From assembly GCA_021018995.1 (NCBI GenBank), contig CM037585.1, positions 66,528,646 to 66,592,645 on the forward strand: a DNA stretch of 64,000 bases, read 5' to 3'. The DNA comes from Chloranthus sessilifolius (lineage: Eukaryota > Streptophyta > Magnoliopsida > Chloranthales > Chloranthaceae). The translations under genes were made by a program, and so were the position numbers. The notes below the pieces were generated by a model. That model was not told the origin of the DNA. It did not search any database and saw only the letters and a program-made list of their open reading frames with translations. Shown in pieces: positions 10,032-21,870 of the stretch (position 1 is the first letter of the stretch; the number at the start of each line of letters is the position of its first letter).

Positions 10032-12295
10032 GTGGAAGAACATGAGGAACACCTTCGTCTCGCACTTCAGGCACTCCGAGATCACCAGTTGTATGCTAAA
10101 CTTAGTAAGTGTGAGTTTTCGCTTAAACAAGTGACCTTCCTTAGCCACGTGGTATCAGCAGAAGGAGTGACCGTCGATCCTTCTAAGATCAAAGCAATTA
10201 CAGAGTGGAAAGCACCGACGAGTGTTACCGAAGTTAGGAGTTTCCTCGGATACTACCGTCGCTTTATTGAAGGATTTTTACGCATTTCTCTACCGCTCAC
10301 CCGCCTCACACAGAAGAATGTCAAATTTGTGTGGACTGATGAATGTGAATCAAGTTTTCTAGAACTGAAGAAGAGGCTTACTACTGCACCAATCCTCACC
10401 CTACCTTCCACTTCTAGCACTAGTGAATTTGAAATATTCACAGATGCATCTCGCCAGGGACTTGGTTGTGTGCTTGAACAAAGTAAGAAAGTTGTCGCTT
10501 ATGGGTCAAGACAGCTCAAACCTCATGAAAAGAACTATCCGGTTCATGACTTGGAACTGGCTGCAGTTATCTTCGCCCTCAAACTATGGCGCCACTACCT
10601 CTACGGCGAGACGTTCAAGATTTATACGGATCACAAAAGTCTCAAGTACCTTTTCTCACAAAAGGACCTGAATTTGAGACAACGTAGATGGATGGAATAC
10701 ATGAAAGATTACGACTGCTCCATAAATTACCACCCCGGAAAAGCAAATGTCGTCGCTGATGCACTTAGTAGAAAATCTTCGGCACTATTAGCCAGATTAA
10801 AAATTTGGAAGCCCTTCAATGAACTCGCCGAAGAAGACATTTACCTCCAAGAGATTGACGATGGTGTATATTTGGCACGAATTGTGATGAGTCCGTTCAT
10901 TTTAGACAAAATCAGGGAAATACAACGTACAGACCCAGAGATCCTCAAAATCATTGAAACCATAGGATCGAAACCCGATTTCAGCCTAAGGACGGATGGG
11001 ATGTTACTCTTCAGACAAAGACTGTGCGTACCTAATGACCCTCAAGTGAAAAAGGAGATACTTAATGAAGGTCACAAATCAGGATACTCCGTACATCCAG
11101 GCAGTACGAAGATGTATCGAAATCTGAGAAATTGGTATTGGTGGCCGAATATGAACGGAAATAGCGAATACGTGTTTCGAGATGTTTAGTGTGTCAACAA
11201 GTCAAGGCGTAACATCAAAAATTGGCCGGACTTATACAACCCCTACCCATCCCGGAATGGAAGTGGGAAAACATATCTATGGACTTCATCGTAGGTCTAC
11301 CAAAGACGATGAAGAAGAATGATGCAATCTGGGTTATCGTTGACAGATCGTCCCAGTCAGTATTGTCTCTGATCGAGACTCCAAATTTACTTCAAAATAC
11401 TGGACAGCCTTCCAAAAAGCTCTGGGTACTCGATTAGATTTTAAATCGCTTTTCACCCACGAATGACGGCGGTGAAAGAGTGAATCAAGTAGTTGAAGAT
11501 ATGTTACGAGCGTGTATGCTCGACTTTCGAGGGAACTGGGACGATCACCTCCCGCTGATCGAGTTCTCTTACAATAATAGCTACCAGGCAAGTATAGGAA
11601 TGTCCCCTTTCGAAGCTTTATATGGCAGAAGTTGCAGAACGCCATTGTGTTGGGACGAAGTTGGAGTTAGGAAGATGCTTGGACCCGAATTAGTCCAAAC
11701 TACGACTGAGAAAGTCAAACTGATACGCGAACGACTTAAGATAGCCCAGGATCGTCAGAGAAAGTACGCCAACCCTCACCGTCGTAATTTAGAATTCGAG
11801 GTAACACATTGAAAATTTTAAACTTTAAATTTCATTGCAATTGTATTCGTGATTAAACACAAAAATTTGTTTAACAGGTTGGCGAACGAGTATTCATTCG
11901 CGTCTCCGACTAAGGGAGTCATGCGCTTTGGAAAGCGCGGGAAGCTGAGCCCCAGATATGTAGGGCCTTTCGAGGTCACAAAACGTGTGGGCGAGGTTGC
12001 GTATAAAGTCGTTCTACCACCACAATATACAGGAATCCATGACGTTTTTCATGTCTCAATGCTGAGGAGATACATCTATGACCCATCACACATAGTGGAG
12101 ATCGAACCCGTCGATATAAAGGAGGATCTCACTACCATAGCAAGACCGATCAAGATCCTTGACCACAAAGTTCAAGTCTTCAAAAACAAAACTATGAGAT
12201 TAGTGTTGGTCCAATGGCAACATCACACGCCAAAAGAAGCGACCTGGGAAAATGAAGACGACATCAAAGAAAACCATCCTGAGCTTTTTGAATAA
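10032..12295 (+). pseudogene. Element 1 pol remnant: RT end, RNase H, integrase, chromodomain
   Basis: The first frame (10032-11189, 385 codons) starts just after where the RT catalytic box should be. It then has the RT thumb/connection (to about residue 100), RNase H (FTDAS about 138, ELAA about 176, YTDHKSL about 200, VVADALSR about 244) and the integrase zinc finger ([10 protein letters not shown]). The frame breaks near 11150-11185. The integrase core continues at 11222-11437 with the first Asp in SMDFIVGLP, then an internal deletion of about 30 codons, the second Asp near 11360, and a shifted third block from 11480. A 77-bp GT-AG gap follows (11801-11877). The last frame (to 12295) holds the GPY/F region (RYVGPFEV) and a chromodomain over roughly its last 50 residues (VQWQHHTPKEATWE). 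Not functional as one protein. Confidence 0.9.
11801..11877 (+). other. Putative 77-bp intron in element 1 integrase
   Basis: The coding match stops exactly at ...GAATTCGAG before GTAACA and resumes exactly at GTTGGCGAACGA after TTTAACAG. The gap starts GT, ends AG, is AT-rich and has a pyrimidine-leaning end. Removing it joins the frame in phase 0 between E and V in the integrase C-terminal region. It could instead be a short insertion that happens to fit GT-AG. There is a one-base frame lesion about 30 bases downstream, independent of the gap. Confidence 0.6.
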
Positions 12296-12328
12296 TCGGT
12301 ACGTAATTTTCGGGGACGAAAATATTAT

Positions 12329-12341
12329 AAGGGGGAGAGAA
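12329..12341 (+). promoter_or_regulatory. Element 1 polypurine tract
   Basis: AAGGGGGAGAGAA directly before the 3' LTR start TGTAATAACCC. This is the usual chromovirus plus-strand primer tract. The preceding CGGGGACGAAA (12311-12321) is also typical of the sequence after the stop codon in this lineage. Confidence 0.88.
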
Positions 12342-12895
12342 TGTAATAACCCAGATTTTTGAATTTTATTTAATGGTATTAGATGATGTACCACACAGTG
12401 CGTGGTGCTAACGCTCCACACCGGAATATACTCACTTTAGAAATAGTCTGATATTTTTTTATATATATCAATATTAGACTCAATGCGGAGTACTCGTCGA
12501 TACGATTCCAACGATATATAATTTGTCGATTTTCGATAAGAATATAAAAAGTTATGCCCGTTTGAAGAGTGAAGCGGGTTAAAGGGCACAACTGTAAATT
12601 TGGGAGAGAATCACCATTTACCTTGGTGCTTACACAAAGCGCTGGAGCAAAACCTCTTCTCAAGCTTTTCAAGTCACGTATGAATTCTACTTGCGTAGAA
12701 AAACTACTATTTTATTAAATCTTATACGGAAAGTCTTAATTAGAGTTAACCTATACAAGGAATTAGATATATATTTACTTCTTCTCTCAGTTGTCTTTCT
12801 TTATCCCCTCTTCTCTGCAAAAGCTCTGACAGTGCCATCTTTCATAATTCTTCGTCGGATCTCCATCGATTTTCGATCTTATCAGAGAATCTTAC
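12342..12895 (+). repeat. Element 1, 3' LTR, first part
   Basis: Matches the start of the 5' LTR (6557 to about 7094), with small indels around 12750-12860. It is interrupted after CTTAC (12891-12895), the duplicated target of element 2, and resumes at 25229. Confidence 0.92.
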
Positions 12896-14699
12896 TGTTA
12901 AGTAGTGAAAAATACCATTTTTCACCCCTAAACATGAGCTTTGAAAGACCCTTGAGAAGACTAAATAAGTGCTTTAGTGTGCATTTTACAGCTAACCAAT
13001 TAGACAGGTCCAAGTCCGAAAAGCATCCTAAAATGATCAAAAAGCTGACAACTCATGTCAAGCTCAAAGAGGGAGTGAAGAAATAGCCTCAGCAATGGCT
13101 AAAAAGGTCCTAAAAGAGCAAGAAAAGACCCGAAGAAGAAGAAGGATCCATTCGCAAAGAAGAAATCAAGTTAAAAGTTCAAATCGCAAAGTAAAAAGTA
13201 CTTTTCGAAAAGGTCAAAGTTCTGTTCGAATTGATTACGAGTCAGAATGAACTACTCGAAAAGAACCATGTTCGCTCAATAGTTGAAATTTCCTTTTGAA
13301 TAGAAGATCCGGGAGAAGTCGCTGCGAAAAGACTTTACGAAGCCAAATTGCTTTGCGAAAAGAACTTTTGGAGCCAAAACACTTTGCGAAAAGGCACTTA
13401 AACTCTCGAAGGACATTACGGGAATTACGACTTGTTTAAAGGGCATTTCGAATCTCTTGACGCCGCCCCAATGCATTTAACAGCCCAAGGACATTTCGGA
13501 AGATTCCAATCAAGATCCAAAAGCATATTCCAACCCATGTGAGCTCAAAGATGAAATCACTTGGCGTGAACTAGAACTCAAAGCAGATTTTGAATTCCAT
13601 AATGTAATTGATGCTTCTAAGCGCTGATTGGTGAACCGGATCGAGCATTTTCATTGGCGAACAGATCTGGATCCGTGCTCAAGCTGCCATTGGGCAATCC
13701 GGATCGAACACTTCGATTGGTCAATTCGATACTGTCAAGGGATCGAAGCTATAAATAGAAGACATTTGCCCAATTGTGGCATCCAGATTTTGAGTTCATT
13801 TCTATTTCCGCTTTCCGGTAGCTTGTCTGCATAATAGCTTCTTTTGTATTTGCTTTTGAGAGTTTAGAGCTATTTGTAACTCCAAGGAGATTGGATTCAA
13901 GATCGCAAGTCTCGAGGGCATCTAGCCGTGCTCGTAATTGTAAGATTGAATTTAAAGGTTCTTTGTAAAGCTGTTTTCTCCATTGGATTCATGTCAAGGG
14001 TTCTTATTGATCACCTTAGTGCATTAGACTCCTTTAGATTCACTACTTTGCATGCAATTTCCTTGATTCATTACTCCTGCATTTAATTAGCGTTGGTAAC
14101 CTAGTTACGGCGGCACTTGCGATGATGTTCATGTTACAATTGAGGATAGGTCAACAACTATTGGATGATCTGTGACCATTTAAGTGGATGATCATAACCA
14201 TAAGTCTAAACCCTTCCTTAATTCAGATTTATTTCTCTTACATCTGTTTGGTAGCCGATGAAGATTGAATCAACTCGCTTTGGTTGCAGATTCTCCATTA
14301 AAATTCAAAGGCGAAATCACGTAAAGTTATTATTTCTCCATTTGATTTATTTTAATCACTTCCCAACTTGGATCTGGATCGATTAGTTAGTTCTTTTCTT
14401 TATTTGCTTTTAGTTAAACGTGACAAAACCCAACACTCTCTTTTTATCTCGCTTTCTAGATAATTATAGAGCCGGATCTGGTACAGATCCGGAGGTCTAT
14501 CTCATATTTGAACAAATTCTCGTGGACGATCTTTAATATACTTACTTTTAAAACTTGCTACAATTGGCCACGATCTTGCAGGCTATTGTTAGCCCTCAAT
14601 GTCTTGATATCTCTTTCATAATTTAAAATTATGTAACTTAATATTCATTAATTCGTCATTCAAAACATACATAAATCGTGCACATGTTCGGCAACAACA
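12896..14699 (+). repeat. Element 2, 5' LTR (1804 bp)
   Basis: TG...CA termini, with TGTTAAG at the start. Rich in TTCGAA/CGAAAAG words in the first 600 bases (13177-13500). A TATAAATA-like box (GCTATAAATAGAAGAC, near 13748) could be the promoter. A 9-bp inverted repeat lies at 14472-14492. Versus 23436-25228, differences are mostly 1-3 bp indels close to C-containing words, while long intervening blocks are identical. The frame at 12691-13086 runs from element 1 into this LTR and is not a gene. Confidence 0.9.
13748..13763 (+). promoter_or_regulatory. Candidate LTR promoter TATA box
   Basis: GCTATAAATAGAAGAC fits a plant TATA box and is exactly retained in the 3' LTR (near 24272). Its position in the middle of the LTR is right for the U3/R boundary. 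No transcript data support it here. Confidence 0.5.
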
Positions 14700-14701
14700 A
14701 G

Positions 14702-14711
14702 TTTTTGGCGC
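14702..14711 (+). promoter_or_regulatory. Element 2 primer binding site (tRNA-Asp-like, short)
   Basis: TTTTTGGCGC two bases after the LTR end. It matches the start of the Athila-type site seen in elements A and B and then diverges (TGAATTTG), so only about ten bases could pair. Confidence 0.6.
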
Positions 14712-14978
14712 TGAATTTGTTCTGAATTTGTTCTAAAATAGATAGACCTATGTTTTATTCTCTTTATTTATTATTTATTAATTCATTTTTACATTGTTAT
14801 CTCTGCAGGTTACAAATACAATTGCGTAAAGGAAAGGAAAGCACCTAATTGACAGTTTGCGGTACCAAATTCTCTCTGCGTTGTATGTTTGGTAGGAGAA
14901 CTCTCAACTAGATTCTCCCTTTTAATTCGAAGTTGAAAGACTCTAAGAAATGACATACACCACAGAGTTACTGCTACA

Positions 14979-15985
14979 ATGGGTGACGAACCTAGATTGT
15001 TAAGAGACTACTTTGCCCTGGTGCCTATAATTCCCCTTTCGCATTCAATTTCCCACGGTGGAGGAAAATTATGAGATCAAATCATCAACCATCCAAATCT
15101 GCCTTCATTTCATGGATTAAGTAAAGAAGATCCTTACAAGCACATTGATGAATTTACGGCTTTGTGCACAACATTTAACATATTTGGACTTGGTCGAGGC
15201 AACCAAGTGAGGCTCTTTCCTTTTTCATTAAAGGACAAAGCTAGAGCATGGTTATCTATGTTAGCACCAACGACATCACATCATGGAATGATTTGCAATG
15301 TCAATTTTGTCAAAATATTTCCCAATGACTAAAACCAGCCAACTAAGACAAAGCATCATCTCTTTCTCCCAAAACTCAATGAAACTTTCCATGAGGCATG
15401 GGAAAGATTCAAAAATAGACAATGCCCTCACCATCAAATTCCTAAATGGCGGCTTGTTCAAAGCTTCTATCAAGGAATTGATCAAGGAAGAACAAGAACA
15501 TGGTGGATGCCTCTGTGGAGGTACCTACTTACAAAAGACAGTTGAAGAGGTTTGGGACCTCTTTGAGGTGATTGGAGAAAATTCAACCCGAGGAATCCTG
15601 TCAAGAGACACGAGAATCCTAGGGTGAATAATCCCCAATTCACAAGAGGAAAGTTTATGAAGTCAATGAGTTTGGAAAGGAAAGTGGATAATTTGACCAC
15701 AAAATTTGATAGGTCGATGGACTCATTTAAAGCTCCAAATGGGTCAAGAGTAGAGGAGGCATGTCGATATGCGGTCCCTACTCATTCAATTGATCAATGT
15801 CCTTCATCACAATTTCCGAACTCATGATGGAACAAGCTCATGCATTTCAGTCTTATGGGCGGATGCAATCCAATGACTACCCATGGAGATCTCATCCTAA
15901 TCTCGGTGGAATCAGAAATTACCAGCCCCAACGAATGAGCCCAAAATCAAATACCTTTCAAACACCTTTCGACCATATCAGTTAA
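14979..15985 (+). pseudogene. Element 2 gag (decayed)
   Basis: Starts at an ATG encoding MGDEPRLLRDY, then breaks. Recognisable blocks in shifting frames are LPSFHGLSKEDPYKHIDEF near 15100, a SLKDKARAWL-like block near 15225, and MVDASVEVPTY near 15500. These align in order with the gag of element A (38627-37497). The CCHC knuckle region near 15770 is altered (the DQCPSSQFP stretch remains). Several stops and frameshifts rule out function. Confidence 0.85.
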
Positions 15986-16059
15986 TTTTTACAATAAACA
16001 AAATTTTCAGAACCTAACCCACAACCCATGCATTCTACACCAGCCCTGCCCTCCTAGGT

Positions 16060-17190
16060 CCTGTCATTTGAAGAAGCGGGTCTTAAGTTCACTTGAATTT
16101 AGGAACTCTATCTCGTGTGAACCTTCACGTGAGCATTAAAAAATTGAAGAAACTTTGGGCCAGCTCTCGAATTCATTAGCTAAGAGAGGAGGCGGACTAC
16201 CCAACCGACCTTTGAACAATCCTAAGGGGCAGTTCATGGTTGGAGAATCCTCAAATAGCCATGAGGAGATTAAGTCATGACCACTTTGAGAAGTGGAAGA
16301 GTAATAAAAACACAGGTAGTGAAGAGGAAAAAGAAGAACAAGATGTGCGTGAAGCACAACATGATGAAAACAATGAGGTTGTTGATTTACCTCGAAAACC
16401 CAAAAAATGAAAAATGTAAAATAAAAAATTGTTGAAAAGATGAGGAGGAGAGATTTGTTCCACCTCCCATTCCCTCATGCAATGAAGTCAGTTTCTCCTT
16501 TTGACAAAGGAAACACAAAATTGAGGAAATGATGGAGACATTCAAGCAAGTTAAAATTAATCTACCGCTTGATGCAATCAACAGTCCTCATATGCTAAAT
16601 TTCAAGGATGTGTGCACCCACAAAAGGCAATCTAGGATACATTTATCTAAGAAGGCCTTTCTTTGTGGAGAAATCAACCAAGTACTATCCATTGCAACAC
16701 CCCCTAAAATGCAAGATCACTGAATCCCCACAATCCCCTGCATCATTGGGGAGCATACCATCGAAAGCTCACTAGATCTGGAGCTAGTGTCAACTCGCTT
16801 CCTTATTCTATATGAGAAGCTAGGTTTGGGAGAATTAAACCCACTCAAGTGGTGTTGCAACTAGTGATCGAGAGAAAACTGTGGGATTGATTGAAGATGT
16901 GCTAGTAGGAGTAGATAAATTCTTCTATCACCTAATTTTACGGTGTTGGACATGGAACCAACCAAGCGACACTTCCATCCACTGTCATTTTAGGGAGACC
17001 ATTCTCAGCTCTGACAAATGCTTGTATTCAATGTCGAGTATCATGGAAGTTTCTTTTGGTAATATGAAAGTCAAATTGAATGTTTATAATGCAGTTAACC
17101 AACCTCAATTTTCTGTGAAGAGTGCTTTCATGTTGACATCATGGATGAACTTGTGGAGGAGTCTTTGCAAAAATTTCTGCAGGTGAAGAC
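16060..17190 (+). pseudogene. Element 2 gag-protease linker and protease (decayed)
   Basis: Linker blocks match element A: TTLRSGR near 16278 and MMETFKQVKINLPLDAI from 16529. The protease region has IPCIIGEHTIE near 16735 and a DLGASVN-like active-site block near 16780 in a broken frame, then IEDVLVGVDKFFY near 16890 and NMKVKLNVYNAVNQPQ near 17065. The active-site Asp-Leu-Gly-Ala order is visible but the frame is not continuous. Confidence 0.8.
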
Positions 17191-17199
17191 TCCACCACA

Positions 17200-18960
17200 G
17201 AACTAAAAATGATTGGGAATCCTTGAGAAAGAAGGAAAAGGAGATCAAATTCAAAGGAGTCTGCTTTGTGCAAGGCACTCACAAACAATCCTCAAGTTCT
17301 CCTCTTGGAGACCTGCTCCTCTCCCTCTTCCACAAATTACCAAGGTACCTTTGCTGCCCTCTTTTCTCATTTCAACAATTGGAACTCAAATACTCCCCAA
17401 AATCTGAAATATGTGTTTTTGGGAGATCATCAAACACTACTGATTATTTCTTCCTCCCTTACAAAGGAGCAAGAAGAGGGCGTAGTTCTAAAACAAGACA
17501 AGAAAGCAATTAGGTGGACCATTCTTTGATTTAGGAGGAATAAACCCAGTATGCATGCATAAGATCCACGGAAGAGGATGCCAAGCCTTCTAGAGAAATG
17601 CAAAGAAGGTTGAATCCTCACATGCAAGAAGTGGTAATGAAGGAAGTTGTCAAGCTGCTAGATCTTTGGGGTCATTTACCCCATTTCGTGATTCGCTTGG
17701 GTAGCACCCACACGGTGGTGCCTAAGAAATCTGGCATCACTGTGGTAGCTGAATCTGGTGAACTTATGTCCACCGGACAAACAAGCTGGATGGAGGGTCT
17801 GCATAGACTACAGAAAATTAAATACCATGACAAGGAAAGACCATTTCCCCTCCCTTCATTGACCAAATCCTTGATAAGCTTGCGTAAAGCTTACTCGCTT
17901 CCTTGATGGGTACTGGTTACAACCGGATCCTGTGTACCACAGGACCAAGAAAAGACCACCTTCACACGCCCCTTTGGCACTTTTGCCTATAGGAGGATGC
18001 CTTTGGTCTTTGCAATGCCTCTGCTACTTTTCAAAGATGCATGTATGCCATCTTTTTAGACATGATTGATCAATTCATGGAGATCTTCATGGATGACTTT
18101 TCAATTTATGGAGCATTTTTCCCAATGCTTACACCACCTCAAGTTGGTGTTGCAAAGATGTGAAGAAACCAATTTGGTTCTAAGTCTGGGAAAAGAGTCA
18201 TTTTATGGTCACCAAGGCATTGTCCTAGGACATGTGGTCTCCCATAAAGGCATAGAGGTGGACCAAGCAAAAATTGATCTAATTGCACATTTGCCTCCTC
18301 CCGTAATCGTTAAGCAAATCAAGTTTCTTAGGGCATGCAGATTTTATAGGAGGTTCATCAAAGATTTCATAAAATTTCCAAGCCACTCATCATTTCTTTG
18401 TGTCAAGATGTTCCTTTTGTGTTTACTAATGAATGCATGCCTTTGAGGTCCTTAAGAAATGTCTGATTTCAGCTCCCATCTTGCGTCCCCCGACTATTCA
18501 AGGTGCCCTTTGAGTGATGTGTGATGCATCAGACTATGCCCTAGGAGTCATCCTAGGCGGAGAAAGGATAAGCTTCCCCATGTCATAGCTTATGCCAGAG
18601 ATCCATGATAGATGCCCAGCTCAACTACACAACAAGCGAGAAAGAGCTGCGCCATTGTGTTTGCATTGGAAAAATTGTGTCTTATGTTTTAGGTTCACAA
18701 ATTGTGGTGTTTTGACCACTCGCCCTAAAATACCTTACATCTAAGAAGGATACCAAGCCCAGATTAATCGGTGGATCCTCCTATTACAGAGTTTGATCTG
18801 ATTAAGGATAAGAAAGGAGTGGAAAATGGTGGTGATCACCTATCCGAATTCTCAATCGAGGATGATAGCTTACCCATTAATGAATCATTTCACGATGAGC
18901 AACTTTTTGCCATCAATACCACGATCCTTGGTTTGCAAACATAGTCAACTTCTTGGCTCG
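17200..18960 (+). pseudogene. Element 2 reverse transcriptase and RNase H (decayed)
   Basis: The linker before RT (ISSSLTKEQEEG near 17445) is followed by MQRRLNPHMQEVVMKEVVKL at 17598, VVPKKSGITVV near 17715, the catalytic box FMDDFSIYG near 18087, and QGIVLGHVVSHKGIEVD near 18215. RNase H traces (MCDASDYALGVILG near 18515) follow with frameshifts. The integrase leader begins near 18940. At least ten frame breaks or stops are visible relative to element B. Confidence 0.83.
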
Positions 18961-20130
18961 GATGATTCCTCAACATTGGAATCGAATGGATAAAGATCTT
19001 TTCTTCTCACGAGTTAAACATTTCATTTGGGAAGATCCTTATCTATTCAAGAATTGTGCGTACAAGTGATCAAGATGTGTCCCGACCATGAATTCTCTGG
19101 CATATTGTCAATGTGTCATGAAATGTGCTGTGGAGGTCATTTATTTGGTAACAAAACAAATTGCAAAAATTCTGCAGTGGTTTTATTGGCCCACAATCTT
19201 TAAAGATGCCTTTACAAGACCAGTAAATCTCGCCGAATCGCTAAAAAATTGGGCAAAGATTTCCAAAAGAAACTCAATGCCTCTACACTATTAGTGGTTG
19301 AGCTTTGATGTATGGGGAATAGATTTTATGGGCCCTTTCCTCCTTCTAATGGAAATAACTTCATTTTTAGTAGCGAGTGGACTATGTCTCCAAGTGGATT
19401 GAAGCCATAGCTACTAAATCAAATGATCACAAAGTGGTTTTGAAATTTCTCAAGGACCACATTTTTCCAGTTTGGTTTTCCCGAGCCATCATCATGATGG
19501 GGAAGCCATTTTGTAACAAAACAGTTTGAAGCTCTATTGAAAAGTACTCTGTCACTCATAGAGTAGCCACTCCCTATCATCCACAAACCGGTGGACAAGT
19601 GGAGATTTCAATAGAGAAATCAAACACATTTTGGAAAAAACAAGAAGAAGGACAGAAGGATCTGGTCCTTGCTTAATGATGCTTTGTGGGCATACTGAAT
19701 CGCCTACAAAACTCCAATTGGAATGTCCCTTTAGTGGTCTATGGCAAAGCATGTCATTTGCCAAGAGAGTTAGAATACAAAGCTTTCGGGCTATTAAAAC
19801 ATTTAATATGGATCTAACTTCACCGGTAATCACGAAACTTCAACTCACCGAATTGGAAGAGTCATGATGGATGCTTATACAAGCTCCAGTTGTATAAGGA
19901 AAAGTCAAATCATTTCATGATAGGAGTTTAATGAGAAAAGAGTTCATACCGGGTCCAAGGTATGGTTATTCAACTCTAAACTTAAATTCTTTCCGCAAAT
20001 TGAGATCCAGATGGGAAGGGCCATACATCATCAAGGCCTCCCCTTAGGAGCCGTGGATATTTCAGATCCCAAGGATGGAAGAATCCTTAAGGTAAATGGT
20101 CGAGGCTCAAGCCATGCATTGATTGACAAC
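18961..20130 (+). pseudogene. Element 2 integrase (decayed)
   Basis: Traces of the zinc finger region (FYWPTIFKDA near 19180), then GIDFMGPF near 19318 with the first catalytic Asp. The second catalytic Asp is lost: the stretch near 19488 reads AIIMMGK where element B has IISDGG. The third block (TPYHPQTGGQVEIS near 19570) keeps its Glu. C-terminal RSRWEGPYIIKASP near 20005 is followed by the end of pol. Confidence 0.8.
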
Positions 20131-20277
20131 ACTCGAGCCTGTCTTGCCCATCTGTCATCACGAATCTCCAACAATCGATGGTAGAAAATTGTATATTATG
20201 TTTGTACAACATAGTTTTCTTGAATTTCTCTGTTTCTATTTCTTTTCTTGTTCGCATAGTTTAAATACACTTAAAAG

Positions 20278-20520
20278 TTCAAATCGTAGCAAAAACTACT
20301 TTTCGAAAAGCCCAAAGTTCTATTCGAATAGATTCTCGAGCTGCATGAACCGCTCGAAAAGAAAGATGTTCTTTCGAATAGTTAATTATGTTAACAGCCT
20401 TTTCGAATAGAAGGTCCGATGCTAAGTCCTTGCGAAATAAACTTTCTGGCTATCTACTTGTCGAAAGGCACTTTTGCCATTCAAATAGAAAAAAAAAGGG
20501 CTCTTTTGGAATATTTGAAA
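20278..20520 (+). repeat. LTR-like fragment inside element 2
   Basis: Resembles part of the element's own LTR (13177-13410): AAAAGTTCAAATCG, ACTTTTCGAAAAG, AAAGTTCT.TTCGAAT and GAATAGAAG.TCCG occur in the same order. It is clearly more diverged than the two real LTRs are from each other. It sits between the integrase and the 3' ORF remnant. Confidence 0.65.
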
Positions 20521-20899
20521 ACTTAAAGGTGCTTTGCGATTTTAGCTTCAAGTATATTTAGTCGCTTTTGAAGTTAGCTTTGTATTTGCAAACACTCTCT
20601 GCAGAGCGACGCTCCACTAAAACCATAGCTCACTCTCTTCTCACACGAGCTCCACAAAGATATCACCGTTTGTTCCTAATTGTTTGAGCGTTTCCATTTT
20701 CGTAGATCACACAATGACCGCTGGCCATGATCTTTACAAACAAAGCGCCTTAGATCGTGGTATTTTTTCTATCCATTCTCGCTCAATCTTTTAGAAAAAT
20801 CTAAATCTGTGTTAGCCAGTGTGGGCTTTTGTTTTCCTCCATTTTAAATATGGGAAAGATGAGAAATCCTTAGTCGCCACTTTTCTAAAGGGCAATTTT

Positions 20900-21856
20900 T
20901 CAATGCCCCATGCTCATCCCGGAAGCAATGGCTGATGTGAGTGCCAAGATAAAGAAGAAACAGAAAATTGTCGCCTCCCTTTGGAAGACTAATTCCTCCT
21001 AAGAGCCAAGTTTGACATAGATAGGGAAGAGCCCTTTGAAGTCCTCACCCCCATAACTTTGGCAAGAAAGCTCGACCACAAGTCGCTATGTTGAGGAGAA
21101 TGAGAGCGGCAGAGATCCGGACATGCCCCTGCTCTTGCCCCCCCGCTGTCTGAACCCATTCCCCGCCAGAGCACTCGAGCGAGCCTCTGTGCTAAGCCCG
21201 ACAGGAACCTAGCCCTCAAGTGTGGGTGGGCTGAACAACCACCTATGGACCCCCCCTGTGTACATGAACACCGTGAGTGAACTAGCACGAGTCCAAGAGA
21301 TACCCCTACTGCAGGGAATGCTATGGAGCCTCCACCACTGCACCTCGGCATTACCACCGCCATTTTACAAGAACCATTTCTGGTGACTCTCTAGTCACCA
21401 CCCTGCACCCATTCTACCACCACTACACTGCACCCTATTACCCCACACCCTTCCACATTGGAGCTCATCCAAGCCCTAATCGCACCCTTACCACCCACCC
21501 CAAGTGACTTCTCCATGTTGCCTCACAAGCAACCCAAATGCACCTGTAAGTCCTAGTGCTTCCCCTCCACTACCACCTGTGCTACCCAAACCACACACAG
21601 AACAGAGCCTTACCTCCCTTCTGAGATAGCTACCCAAACTGACCTCTCTTACCCTCCCTCCCCAGTGCACCACTTTAGTCCCCTACTTAAAAAGACAAAA
21701 ATAAACCCCTCACCCTTACTCCCTTTCCTCCCTCTTTTCCTTTTATTTTCACAAATTTCGTTCATGCAATTTGCTTCTGCAATTCCTTGCTATTATTTTT
21801 TCTCATTGCTTTCCCCTAATAAGCGTGACTATGCTACCACCTTTGAACCAAAGTGA
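20900..21856 (+). pseudogene. Element 2 3' ORF remnant (proline-rich)
   Basis: Short open blocks in shifting frames: MADVSAKIKKKQKIVA near 20928 and a block with FDIDREEPFEVLTPITLAR near 21010. Then comes a C-rich stretch coding for Pro/Thr/Leu-rich peptide. Its position between integrase and the internal PPT copy equals that of the 3' ORF in elements E and F. In Athila elements this slot holds the extra, sometimes called env-like, ORF. No envelope features (signal peptide, fusion peptide, membrane segment) can be read here. Confidence 0.55.
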
Positions 21857-21870
21857 GGACACCGCTCCTC

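Noticed and set aside
12691..13086. 131-codon frame
   Set aside because: It starts in the LTR of element 1 and ends in the LTR of element 2 across their junction, so it is a chance frame.
20989..21363. Minus-strand 124-codon frame in element 2
   Set aside because: It is antisense to the C-rich 3' ORF remnant; its Gly/Ser/Ala-rich product reflects base composition.
20900..21856. A true retroviral envelope gene in element 2
   Set aside because: No signal peptide, membrane segment or other envelope feature is readable; only position suggests the Athila extra ORF.
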